NCBI GenBank assembly: GCA_025355485.1
Contig: JANXZP010000195.1
Span: forward strand, 1 to 6,721
Length of the DNA stretch: 6,721 nt
Direction of reading: 5' to 3'
Source: Pseudomonadota bacterium
Lineage (GTDB): Bacteria > Pseudomonadota > Gammaproteobacteria > Xanthomonadales > Xanthomonadaceae
In this document: piece by piece, positions 1-5,708 of the stretch
Position numbering within the stretch: position 1 is the first letter of the stretch
Layout of the letters: each line of letters starts with the position of its first letter
Position numbers and translations under genes: made by a program
The notes under the pieces: generated by a model
Told to the model about the DNA's origin: nothing
The model's database searches: none
Seen by the model: only the letters and a program-made list of their open reading frames with translations

Positions 1-146
<146 letters not shown>

Positions 147-156
147 GACGATTTTC

Positions 157-176
157 GCAAGTGTATTTTCGCTTGT
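157..176. other. weak hairpin between convergent genes
   Basis: Between the ABC transporter stop and the radical SAM stop, GCAAGTG (157-163) can pair with CGCTTGT (170-176) around a 6-nt loop. The RNA stem has 7 pairs, two of them G-U. No clean T-run follows on either strand, although AT-rich TATTTT and ATTTTC lie in and beside the loop. It may contribute to termination of the two convergent transcripts, but it is not a canonical intrinsic terminator. Confidence 0.2.
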
Positions 177-208
177 CGTTCTGGCTTCCCGACGGACGAT
201 GAAACACC

Positions 209-1300
209 TCAGAGCAGGCTGCCTTGGGACGATGGTGGCGCGGGTGGGCGAAACAGGTCGCAGCGTAAAGGCGGCAACCGACCGAACCCAAGACGCGCGT
301 AGGCCAGCGAAAAACGCCGCTGCAGCAGTTGCGCGAACGGGCCTTCGCCGCGCATGCGCTTGCCGAAGGTCGGGTCGTAATCCTTGCCGCCGTGCATCTG
401 CCGGATCAGGCTCATCACGTGCTCGGCGCGTTCCGGAAAACGTTGCGCGAGCCAGTCGCGGAACAGTTGCTTCAATTCGTGCGGCAGCCGTAGCAGTACA
501 TACCCCGCCGCGCCCGCACCCGCATCGCGCGCGGCTTCCAGGATGGTTTCGAGCTCCGGATCGGTGATCGCCGGAACCACCGGCGCGACCATCACCCCGA
601 CCGGAACGCCGGCATCGCGCAGCGCGCGCATCGCCTTGAGCTTGCGATGCGGCGCTGACGCGCGCGGCTCCATCTTCGACGCGAGATGGTTGTCGAGCGT
701 GGTGATCGAGAAATACACCGTGGCGAGGCCCTCGCGCGCCATTGGCACGAGCAGGTCGAGGTCGCGTTCGACCAGCGCGCTCTTGGTGATCAGGCCGACC
801 GGATGATGCGTCTCGGCCAATACTTCAAGAATGCTGCGGGTGATTTTGTATCTGCGCTCGATCGGCTGGTACGCGTCGGTGTTGATGCCAAGCGCTATCG
901 GCGAGCAGCGGTAACTTCGCTTCGCCAATTCCACGCGCAGGCGTTCGGCGGCATTGGTCTTGGCGTACAGCTTTGTCTCGAAATCCAGCCCCGGCGACAG
1001 ATCCAGATACGCGTGCGTCGGCCGTGCGAAGCAATACACGCAACCGTGTTCGCAGCCACGGTACGGATTGATCGACTGGCCGAAACCGATATCGGGCGAC
1101 TCGTTGCGGCTGATGATGCTGCGCGCGCGTTCGTCGGTGACCTCGGTCTCGGGATGCGCGGGAGGCTCGCCATCGGCATCGAACCAGTGCGGCGCCCAAC
1201 CATCGTCCGCGGCCTCCGTGCGTGCCGAGGCGTAGCGATTCGCCGGCTGCGCGGTGGTTCCGCGTCCCTTCAATACGGTCGGGGTTTCAGGGCGGCGCAT
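209..1300 (-). CDS. PA0069-family radical SAM protein
   Basis: Predicted product is 363 aa. Residues 83-90 read CEHGCVYC, a C-x3-C-x2-C cluster that ligates the [4Fe-4S] cluster which cleaves S-adenosylmethionine. It is set in INPYRGCEHGCVYCFARPTH, the hallmark of the SplB-like PA0069/Rv2578c family. Further family blocks are LGINTDAYQPIE (about 137-148), LITKSALVERDLDLL, and the C-terminal MHGGKDYDPTFGKRMRGEGP. The enzyme is probably cytosolic. Its reaction is not established; a nucleic-acid role is sometimes inferred from similarity to spore photoproduct lyase. The ATG at 1298-1300 is chosen because homology-like sequence begins there (MRRPETPTVLKGRG). The frame stays open upstream to an ATG at 1390 and a TTG at 1396, but those 32 extra residues look non-conserved. 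No start has a good Shine-Dalgarno sequence. It lies 99 bp downstream of the LysR gene on the same strand and may be cotranscribed with it. Confidence 0.88.
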   Translation of the reverse strand: MRRPETPTVLKGRGTTAQPANRYASARTEAADDGWAPHWFDADGEPPAHPETEVTDERARSIISRNESPDIGFGQSINPYRGCEHGCVYCFARPTHAYLDLSPGLDFETKLYAKTNAAERLRVELAKRSYRCSPIALGINTDAYQPIERRYKITRSILEVLAETHHPVGLITKSALVERDLDLLVPMAREGLATVYFSITTLDNHLASKMEPRASAPHRKLKAMRALRDAGVPVGVMVAPVVPAITDPELETILEAARDAGAGAAGYVLLRLPHELKQLFRDWLAQRFPERAEHVMSLIRQMHGGKDYDPTFGKRMRGEGPFAQLLQRRFSLAYARLGFGRLPPLRCDLFRPPAPPSSQGSLL

Positions 1301-1399
1301 GGGGATAGTTTGCAATGCGCGCGTCTCAGCGCACGCGACCTGCGCAGCGGCGCTGCAGCCCGAAACACCCTGAGGTGGGCCCCGTCGCATGCGCAACGT

Positions 1400-2335
1400 T
1401 CAGCGCGAGCGTGTGCTCTGCCTGCGCTTGCGCATGGGCGCGGCGGCCGCATCCAGCGTGGCCGTATAGCTGCGCGCCTGCGCGAGCAGCCAATCGCGGA
1501 ACGCAATGAGTCCGGCGTGATGTTCGGAACGCGCCGGATACACCAGGTAGTGCGCGTAGTCTGATTTCAATCGATGCGGACTCAGCGTTCGCAACAGACC
1601 GGCTTCGATCAGCGGCCGCGCCAGCGTCATGCGGCCGAGCGCGACGCCCATGCCGGTGACCGCGGCGCGATGCAGGGTATCGGTGTCGCTGAATACCGCG
1701 GCGTAACGCGCGGGCACGCTGCCTCCGAAGTGCGCGAACCATTGCGCCCAGCTTTCTCCGGAATCGCCGAGCAGCGGATAACGGGAGAGATCGTGCGAGG
1801 TCTTGCGGCCGCCGTGCGTGGCGATCAACGCGGGGCTCGCGACCGGCGTCAGCCAATCGTCGAACAGATGCACGGTAGTGAGTCCGGTCCAGAGGCCAGG
1901 CCCGAAGCGCAGCGCCGCATCGATGGTCGTTTCGCGCGCGAAATCCACCCGGGTTGCGGTCGATTGCAGGTTAATCTCGAGTTGCGGATGTTTGGCGAGG
2001 AACAGCGGCAATCGTGGCACCAGCCAGCTTGCAGCGAGCGTCGGCAGCAAGCTGAGCGTCAGCACATCGTCGCGTCGCGTGGACGGACGCAGCGCGTGCT
2101 CGATCGCATCGAAATGCACGGCGACTGCATCGTGCAGGCGTTCGCCATCCGCAGTCAGGGTGATGCCGCGCGGGCCGCGATCGAACAGGCGCTGGCCAAG
2201 CCGTTCCTCCAGCGCGCGGATCTGGTGACTTAGCGCGCTCACCGTGAGGTGCAGCGATTCTGCGGCGCGCGAGAGGTTGCGCAGCCGCGCGGCGGTCAAA
2301 AAGCCCTGCAATGGATGCAACGGGATGCGACTCAT
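1400..2335 (-). CDS. LysR-family transcriptional regulator, GcvA-like
   Basis: The 311-aa product has the usual LysR length. Residues 8-57 form the N-terminal winged helix-turn-helix: PLQGFLTAARLRNLSRAA, then SLHLTVSALSHQIRALEERLGQRLF, with the recognition helix around 31-42. The rest is the periplasmic-binding-protein-like effector domain, with GcvA-type features (LTLSLLPTLAASWLVPRLP near 92-110, and a late GMGVALG block). The C-terminal tail is basic (MRKRRQSTRSR). It should bind DNA in the cytosol and respond to an unknown small ligand. The start is supported by GAGGTG at 2344-2349, 8 nt before the ATG. LysR regulators usually control themselves and a divergent neighbour, which here is the 74-residue gene at 2462. 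The radical SAM gene follows on the same strand and could be a cotranscribed target. The true target is unknown. Confidence 0.92.
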   Translation of the reverse strand: MSRIPLHPLQGFLTAARLRNLSRAAESLHLTVSALSHQIRALEERLGQRLFDRGPRGITLTADGERLHDAVAVHFDAIEHALRPSTRRDDVLTLSLLPTLAASWLVPRLPLFLAKHPQLEINLQSTATRVDFARETTIDAALRFGPGLWTGLTTVHLFDDWLTPVASPALIATHGGRKTSHDLSRYPLLGDSGESWAQWFAHFGGSVPARYAAVFSDTDTLHRAAVTGMGVALGRMTLARPLIEAGLLRTLSPHRLKSDYAHYLVYPARSEHHAGLIAFRDWLLAQARSYTATLDAAAAPMRKRRQSTRSR

Positions 2336-2336
2336 C

Positions 2337-2363
2337 TTGAATTCACCTCAAGCCTGGATTGAG
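2337..2363. promoter_or_regulatory. candidate LysR autoregulatory operator: phased TTGA/TCAA half-sites
   Basis: TTGA begins at 2337, TCAA at 2348 and TTGA at 2359, so successive half-sites are exactly 11 bp apart. They form two overlapping inverted repeats, CTTGA-N7-TCAAG (2336-2352) and CTCAA-N7-TTGAG (2347-2363). The first contains a T-N11-A arrangement as in LysR boxes and covers the Shine-Dalgarno of the regulator's own gene. Binding there would repress LysR. The repeats are seen directly; the function is inferred. Confidence 0.4.
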
Positions 2364-2406
2364 AAACCATCGCTACCGCTGGAGCAATCATCGGCTTATC
2401 TTTCAT

Positions 2407-2419
2407 TTCACTCAAGTGA
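2407..2419. promoter_or_regulatory. candidate LysR box in front of the 74-residue gene
   Basis: TCACT-CA-AGTGA (2408-2419) is an imperfect palindrome with 5-bp arms, and T2407 to A2419 fits the T-N11-A rule. The stretch TTCACTCAAG resembles TTCACCTCAAG at 2342-2352 in the other candidate operator, differing by one inserted base. It lies 43 bp before the start codon of the divergent small gene, a plausible position for an activator or repressor site. Confidence 0.35.
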
Positions 2420-2449
2420 GACCGGCCAGTCATCCGGCGCCGGCAACCG

Positions 2450-2456
2450 AAGGAGG
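2450..2456 (+). promoter_or_regulatory. perfect Shine-Dalgarno of the 74-residue gene
   Basis: AAGGAGG, a full match to the 16S rRNA 3' tail, is followed by a 5-nt spacer and the ATG at 2462. This is the main reason to accept the short gene downstream as real and strongly translated, rather than the antisense open frame that overlaps it. Confidence 0.8.
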
Positions 2457-2461
2457 GCGTC

Positions 2462-2686
2462 ATGAACATCTTCACGGGCCTGTTGTTCCTGCAAGGCCAC
2501 ATCACCAATACCGACCTGGCCCACTCGTTGGCTGACAGGACACCAGCCGAAGGTTATGGCCAGACCTACGGCAATGAGATCGCCAACGAGAAGCAGTTTC
2601 GCGAGCGCTGGGACAAGCATCGCCGCGACCCATCGTTGCAACCGCTCGAGCACGATGTTGCGTGCAGCGTCGTCGGTTGCGGTTGA
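2462..2686 (+). CDS. small protein of unknown function, 74 aa
   Basis: I do not recognise a named family. The 74-residue product starts with a short hydrophobic run (MNIFTGLLFLQGHI), too short for a confident membrane helix or signal peptide. A middle part follows with NTDLAHSLADR and a Gly/Tyr-rich GYGQTYGN, then a charged segment (ANEKQFRERWDKHRRD). The tail (about 67-73) has two cysteines six residues apart. It is probably soluble. Support comes from the perfect Shine-Dalgarno sequence, GC-rich third codon positions like those of its neighbours, and its own intergenic spaces on both sides. It is divergent from the LysR regulator across 126 bp, so LysR control is likely. A GC-rich hairpin follows 6 nt after the stop. 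Confidence 0.72.
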   Translation: MNIFTGLLFLQGHITNTDLAHSLADRTPAEGYGQTYGNEIANEKQFRERWDKHRRDPSLQPLEHDVACSVVGCG

Positions 2687-2692
2687 CCCAGG

Positions 2693-2719
2693 GCCGCCAG
2701 CCGCAAGGGGTGGCGGCTG
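2693..2719. terminator. GC-rich hairpin between convergent transcripts, possible terminator
   Basis: GCCGCCA (2693-2699) pairs perfectly with TGGCGGC (2711-2717). A second, mutually exclusive 7-bp stem is CAGCCGC (2698-2704) with GCGGCTG (2713-2719). The element lies between the stop of the small gene and the stop of the anti-sigma gene on the opposite strand, so it could end both transcripts. Neither side has a real U-tract (TGTCAAT on the plus side), so intrinsic termination is plausible but unproven. Confidence 0.4.
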
Positions 2720-2747
2720 TCAATGGAATTGATGCAACACGTCGGTA

Positions 2748-3581
2748 TCAGCGCGGCGCTGGCGGCGATAGTGGTGGCGCCGCGCGGAACGCGCTCGCGA
2801 ACGCATCCATCTCTGTACGATCCAGCGTCGACACTGCCCAATACGCCATGCCGTCCTGGGTCCAGCGCGTGACGGTGTAACCATCGCCAGCATCTGCACT
2901 GATCGGCGTTGAATCAGCACCGGCGTCAGGCCACTGGAACAGGTTGATCGGATGCTGGCGCAGGCGATAAACGATCGCGGCAACACGACGCCCATGCAGC
3001 ACATCGAGGCGTCCGCCGACCAGCACGAAGCCCGCCGCATCCAGATCGCGTACCTGCGGCGAGAAATCCAGCTTGCCGTCGAACCACGGCTTGACCGTGT
3101 GCCGGTCCGAGGTCAGCACATCGGTCAGGTGCTGCGGTTGCAGCGCGCGCAGATGATCGGACACGACCTCGGCAGTCAGCGCCGAAAGCTCGGATGCGTG
3201 CCGTTGCCAGGCGATGCCCACACCACCGCCGACCAGCAACAACAGGCTCGCAGCGAGCGCGGTCGGCAGTGCGTGCCAGCCGCGCAGGCGCATCGGATAT
3301 GCAAGCGGCCGCACGGATGGCGATGTTGCTGTCGGTTGACCTGGCATCGCCACCCGCAGCGACGCCAGCATGCGCGCGCGCAACGCGTCGGGCAGCGCAT
3401 CGCCCGACGCAAGCGCCGGCTTTGCGCGGCGTAGCGCATCCTGCAGCAGCGACTGGCGTTCGAGTTCGCGCGCGCAGGCCGGGCAGTCGGCAAGGTGCCG
3501 GTTCATCCGCACGCTGTCGCCGGCGTCCAGTTCGTTGTCCAGATACGCGTGGGTCAACAGTCGCGAATCATCGCATTGCAT
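2748..3581 (-). CDS. transmembrane zinc-finger anti-sigma factor
   Basis: The 277-aa product would hold the neighbouring ECF sigma factor inactive at the inner membrane. The cytosolic N-terminus has an H-x3-C-x2-C zinc anti-sigma motif (H29, C33, C36, in NRHLADCPAC). C3 or H11 could supply a fourth ligand. One hydrophobic helix spans about 104-125 (ALPTALAASLLLLVGGGVGIAW), and the C-terminal half should be periplasmic. It carries KPWFDGKLDFSP (164-175), GFVLVGGRLDVL and VAAIVYRLRQHPINLFQWP, a pattern I recall from proteobacterial 'transmembrane transcriptional regulator (anti-sigma)' proteins. The ATG at 3579-3581 is preferred because AGGAGG lies 8 nt upstream; an in-frame extension to 3647 exists but lacks that support. 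It overlaps the end of the sigma gene by 14 bp, which suggests translational coupling. The periplasmic domain is the likely sensor; its signal is unknown. Confidence 0.88.
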   Translation of the reverse strand: MQCDDSRLLTHAYLDNELDAGDSVRMNRHLADCPACARELERQSLLQDALRRAKPALASGDALPDALRARMLASLRVAMPGQPTATSPSVRPLAYPMRLRGWHALPTALAASLLLLVGGGVGIAWQRHASELSALTAEVVSDHLRALQPQHLTDVLTSDRHTVKPWFDGKLDFSPQVRDLDAAGFVLVGGRLDVLHGRRVAAIVYRLRQHPINLFQWPDAGADSTPISADAGDGYTVTRWTQDGMAYWAVSTLDRTEMDAFASAFRAAPPLSPPAPR

Positions 3582-4149
3582 GATGCGATCCTCCTGCATG
3601 CGGTTCGGCGCCAGCGCACAGCGCGCGAGCAAGGCGTTCGCGCGCACGCGACAGCCGCGACATCACGGTGCCCATCTTCAATCCGCTGATGTCGACGATC
3701 TCCTTGTACGAATAACCTTCCAGTTCGCGCAGCACCAGCACTTCGCGATATTCCACCGGCAGCTGTTCGATCGCGCGCCGCAGTTGTTCCGCATCGGCTT
3801 CGCGCAGCAATTGCGACTCCGGAGTCGCGTCATCGTCGTTGGCGCCGTGGATCGTTTCGTCGAATTCGTCATGCTGCGACGCGACAGGTGCCTGGGTGCG
3901 CAGCGTGTAGAACGTGTTGCGCACGATCGTCAGCAGCCACGCGCGGACGTTGTCGCGATCGGCGACCGCGTAATAGCGGTAGGCGCGCAGCAGCGCTTCC
4001 TGCAACACGTCCTCGGCGTCTTGCTCGGCGCGCGCCAGCCAGCGCGCGAGGCGCCATGCGGCATCCAAGTGCGGCAGCACGTGCTGCTCGAAGCGCAGGC
4101 TGCGGATGGCATCCGGGTGCGGCGTGGCGGTGGAGGCAGCGGGGCGCAT
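3568..4149 (-). CDS. ECF-type RNA polymerase sigma factor (sigma-70 family, RpoE-like)
   Basis: The 193-aa product has the ECF two-domain layout. Region 2 (about 20-85) contains DAEDVLQEALLRAYRYY (44-60) and NVRAWLLTIVRNTFYTL (67-83), which contact core polymerase and the -10 element. An acidic linker (about 93-121) follows. Region 4 (about 122-175) has LPVEYREVLVLRELEGYSY and the helix-turn-helix YKEIVDISGLKMGTVMSRLSRARERL for -35 recognition. It redirects RNA polymerase in the cytosol and is presumably held by the anti-sigma factor encoded immediately downstream, with which it overlaps by 14 bp. The ATG at 4149 is the only sensible start, about 19 residues before conserved sequence. It has no Shine-Dalgarno, and the candidate promoter places transcription start 1-2 nt before it. 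Autoregulation is likely. Confidence 0.93.
   Translation of the reverse strand: MRPAASTATPHPDAIRSLRFEQHVLPHLDAAWRLARWLARAEQDAEDVLQEALLRAYRYYAVADRDNVRAWLLTIVRNTFYTLRTQAPVASQHDEFDETIHGANDDDATPESQLLREADAEQLRRAIEQLPVEYREVLVLRELEGYSYKEIVDISGLKMGTVMSRLSRARERLARALCAGAEPHAGGSHHAMR
3590..3595 (-). promoter_or_regulatory. Shine-Dalgarno deciding the anti-sigma start
   Basis: On the minus strand this reads AGGAGG, 8 nt before the ATG at 3581 and inside the last codons of the sigma gene. It favours the 277-residue anti-sigma product over a longer in-frame version starting at 3647. It also indicates that ribosomes finishing the sigma gene can re-initiate here. Confidence 0.75.
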
Positions 4150-4156
4150 TCAAATG

Positions 4157-4185
4157 GAAGACTGCGCCTGTCGCGTATTTATTCC
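4157..4185 (-). promoter_or_regulatory. candidate ECF promoter of the sigma/anti-sigma operon
   Basis: On the minus strand, GGAATAA (4185-4179) is followed by 15 nt and AGTCTTC (4163-4157). This resembles the ECF/sigma-E pattern of a GGAA-type -35 and a GTC-containing -10. Transcription would begin near 4150-4151, essentially at the sigma start codon. It matches the promoter on the other strand in motif and spacing, which suggests the sigma factor reads both. The motifs are visible; the activity is inferred. Confidence 0.5.
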
Positions 4186-4195
4186 CAGTCCCGTG

Positions 4196-4209
4196 CGGGA
4201 ATATTCCCG
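4196..4209. repeat. 14-bp perfect palindrome in the divergent promoter region
   Basis: CGGGAATATTCCCG is fully self-complementary. A further ATTCCC lies at 4181-4186, so three GGGAAT/ATTCCC half-sites occur within 28 bp. The palindrome contains the plus-strand -35 (GGAATAT, 4198-4204). It could be a repressor operator overlapping the -35, or simply the result of -35 elements facing both ways. Confidence 0.6.
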
Positions 4210-4226
4210 GCTGTCGTCCGGTATGA
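4198..4226 (+). promoter_or_regulatory. candidate ECF promoter of the metallophosphoesterase-cupredoxin pair
   Basis: GGAATAT (4198-4204), a 15-nt spacer and GGTATGA (4220-4226) fit the sigma-E-type layout of GGAACTT-N15-GGTCAAA loosely. Predicted transcription starts near 4232-4233. That gives a leader of about 22 nt containing the GAGGA Shine-Dalgarno (4244-4248), 6 nt before the ATG at 4255. The -10 match is weaker than the -35. Confidence 0.45.
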
Positions 4227-4254
4227 AGGATCGAACGATGACCGAGGACGACCC

Positions 4255-5244
4255 ATGGACAACACCGATTCCAACCACACCAACGTTCGCGACGATCAAT
4301 CGACGACCGATTCGACGCGCGCGGACACGACCGTTCAGCGCCGGCAATTTCTCAAATGCATGGCATGGGCAGGCGCCGGCACGCTGTGGCTGATGAAGGG
4401 TGGCGTGCTGCACGCCGAAACGCTCGACGCCCTGGGCGGCGGCGCATCGGCGCGCGATGCGAGTTTCAGTTTCGTCCAGATCAGCGACAGCCATATCGGC
4501 TTCAGCAAGGAACCCAATCCCGATCCGGTCGCGACGCTGAAACAGGCGATCGACAAGATCAACGCGCAACAGCGCGCGCCGGATTTCGTGATCCATACCG
4601 GCGATCTCACCCATCTGTCCAAGCCCGAGCAGTTCGACACGCTGGCGGAAGTGATGAAGAGCGCCAGGACGAAACAGGCGCTGTACGTTCCCGGCGAACA
4701 CGACGTGATCGGCGACAACGGCACCGAATTCTTCCGTCGCTTCGGCACCGGCAATGCCGGTTGGTACAGCTACGACTACGGCGGCGCGCATTTCGTCGCA
4801 CTCATCAATGTATTGAACCTGCAGGCCGGAGGGCTCGGACGACTCGGGGCGGATCAACTCGCGTGGTTGAAGAAAGATCTTGCAAGCCTGTCCGCAAGTA
4901 CGCCGATCGTGGTGTTCGCGCACATGCCGCTGTGGAACCTGTACCAGCAATGGGGCTGGGGCACCGACGACAGCGCGCAGGCGATCGAACTGCTGAAACG
5001 ATTCGGTTCGGTCAGCGTGCTCAACGGGCACATCCACCAGATCCAGCAGCAGGTCGAGGGCAACATCACCTTCCACACCGCGCGTTCCACTGCGTACCCG
5101 CAACCCGCGCCGGGCGTGGGCCCGGGGCCTGGGCCGCTGAAGGATCTCGCTGGTCGTCCGCTCGCAAGTTACCTCGGTATTCGCAGCGTGCGGCATGTGC
5201 GCGGCAAGCACGATCTGGCGATCACCGAAGAGGCATTCGGCTGA
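4255..5244 (+). CDS. Tat-exported calcineurin-like metallophosphoesterase
   Basis: The 329-aa product has a Tat signal: a polar n-region of 28 residues, then RRQFLK (29-34) and a hydrophobic stretch up to a likely cleavage after LHA (about residue 54). The mature part is a calcineurin-like dinuclear metallophosphoesterase. Its motifs are DSH (D78, H80), HTGDLTH (G116, D117), PGEHD (146-150), AHMP (H223) and NGHIH (H259, H261). The canonical third motif is GNH[D/E]; here the metal-ligand Asn is Glu148. Tat export implies folding with its metals in the cytosol before release to the periplasm. The substrate cannot be inferred (phosphomonoester, phosphodiester, nucleotide or lipid headgroup are all possible). 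The ATG at 4255 is chosen because GAGGA lies just upstream and the Tat signal starts here; the frame stays open far upstream only as antisense to the sigma operon. The cupredoxin gene follows 50 bp downstream. Confidence 0.9.
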   Translation: MDNTDSNHTNVRDDQSTTDSTRADTTVQRRQFLKCMAWAGAGTLWLMKGGVLHAETLDALGGGASARDASFSFVQISDSHIGFSKEPNPDPVATLKQAIDKINAQQRAPDFVIHTGDLTHLSKPEQFDTLAEVMKSARTKQALYVPGEHDVIGDNGTEFFRRFGTGNAGWYSYDYGGAHFVALINVLNLQAGGLGRLGADQLAWLKKDLASLSASTPIVVFAHMPLWNLYQQWGWGTDDSAQAIELLKRFGSVSVLNGHIHQIQQQVEGNITFHTARSTAYPQPAPGVGPGPGPLKDLAGRPLASYLGIRSVRHVRGKHDLAITEEAFG

Positions 5245-5282
5245 TGCCTCGCATTCCACATCAACGCATTCCATATCAATCG

Positions 5283-5287
5283 AAGGA
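5283..5287 (+). promoter_or_regulatory. Shine-Dalgarno deciding the cupredoxin start
   Basis: AAGGA lies 7 nt before the ATG at 5295. It favours that start over an in-frame ATG at 5244-5246 that overlaps the metallophosphoesterase stop as TGATG. Confidence 0.6.
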
Positions 5288-5294
5288 CGTACCG

Positions 5295-5708
5295 ATGACA
5301 GCTTGCACCGCACGGCGCGCGCCTGCGATACGGATGCAGCTGATTGCAACGAGCCTGTCGGCGGTGTTGGCTGTCATGGCCTGCAGTGCCTCGCATGCGG
5401 CTGCACCTGCAATCGCCAAGGCGGCGACCAGCTCGACTGCGCGGACGGCGTCGCTGGAGAAGACTGCGGTCACAATCAGGAATTTCGCGTTCGAGCCCGC
5501 GACATTGACCGTGGCGATCGGCAGCAAGGTCGTCTGGATCAACCGCGACGACGAGCCGCATCTCGTGGTCAGCGCAGGCGGACAGTTCCCCGCATCGCCC
5601 GCACTCGACACCGACGATCGCTATGCGACTGTGTTCGCAAAACCGGGCACCTACACCTATTTCTGCTCGATCCACCCGCACATGGTCGGCACGATCGTCG
5701 TGAAGTAA
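5295..5708 (+). CDS. secreted amicyanin-like cupredoxin (type 1 copper protein)
   Basis: The 137-aa precursor starts with a basic n-region (TARRAPAIR), a hydrophobic core (about 15-29) and a probable signal peptidase I site after SHA or SHAA (35-36). VMAC at 27-30 is a poor lipobox. A low-complexity Ala/Thr/Ser linker leads to a single cupredoxin domain (about 57-137). It has NFAFEP, WINRDDEPH and YTYFCSIHPHMVGTIVVK. Predicted copper ligands are H89, C124, H127 and M130. The C-x2-H-x2-M spacing is that of amicyanin and related short-loop cupredoxins. It should be a periplasmic one-electron carrier or copper-binding protein. It is probably cotranscribed with the metallophosphoesterase (50-bp gap), so the pair would share control by the divergent sigma factor. 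A start at 5244 (TGATG overlap with the preceding stop) would add 17 non-signal-like residues and is less likely. The electron partner is unknown. Confidence 0.92.
   Translation: MTACTARRAPAIRMQLIATSLSAVLAVMACSASHAAAPAIAKAATSSTARTASLEKTAVTIRNFAFEPATLTVAIGSKVVWINRDDEPHLVVSAGGQFPASPALDTDDRYATVFAKPGTYTYFCSIHPHMVGTIVVK

Noticed and set aside
686..1564. 292-codon plus-strand frame over the radical SAM and LysR genes
   Set aside because: It is antisense to the C-x3-C-x2-C cluster and the conserved blocks of the radical SAM gene; no domain or ribosome site is visible.
2408..2653. 81-codon minus-strand frame with a hydrophobic stretch, antisense to the small gene
   Set aside because: It lacks a ribosome site, while the plus-strand gene has a perfect one. 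The hydrophobic run arises from the antisense of ordinary codons.
3370..4254. Long open frame on the plus strand running through the sigma/anti-sigma region into the metallophosphoesterase
   Set aside because: It is antisense to two well-supported genes, has an Arg/Ala/Gln-rich non-protein-like composition, and the Tat signal and Shine-Dalgarno place the true start at 4255. Open antisense frames are expected at this GC content.
4244..4393. Alternative start around the ATG at 4238 upstream of the metallophosphoesterase
   Set aside because: That ATG is in a different frame and leads to a Pro/Thr-rich frame that ends at 4393 without family features.
4150..5349. 399-codon open frame on the minus strand opposite the metallophosphoesterase
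   Set aside because: Its translation has no recognisable motif and mirrors the codons of a gene with full catalytic motifs and a Tat signal. It is a GC-driven antisense frame.
5376..5388. Possible lipoprotein signal (VMAC) in the cupredoxin
   Set aside because: Met at -2 is not typical of a lipobox, and a better signal peptidase I site (SHA/A) follows within a few residues. A soluble periplasmic protein is more likely.
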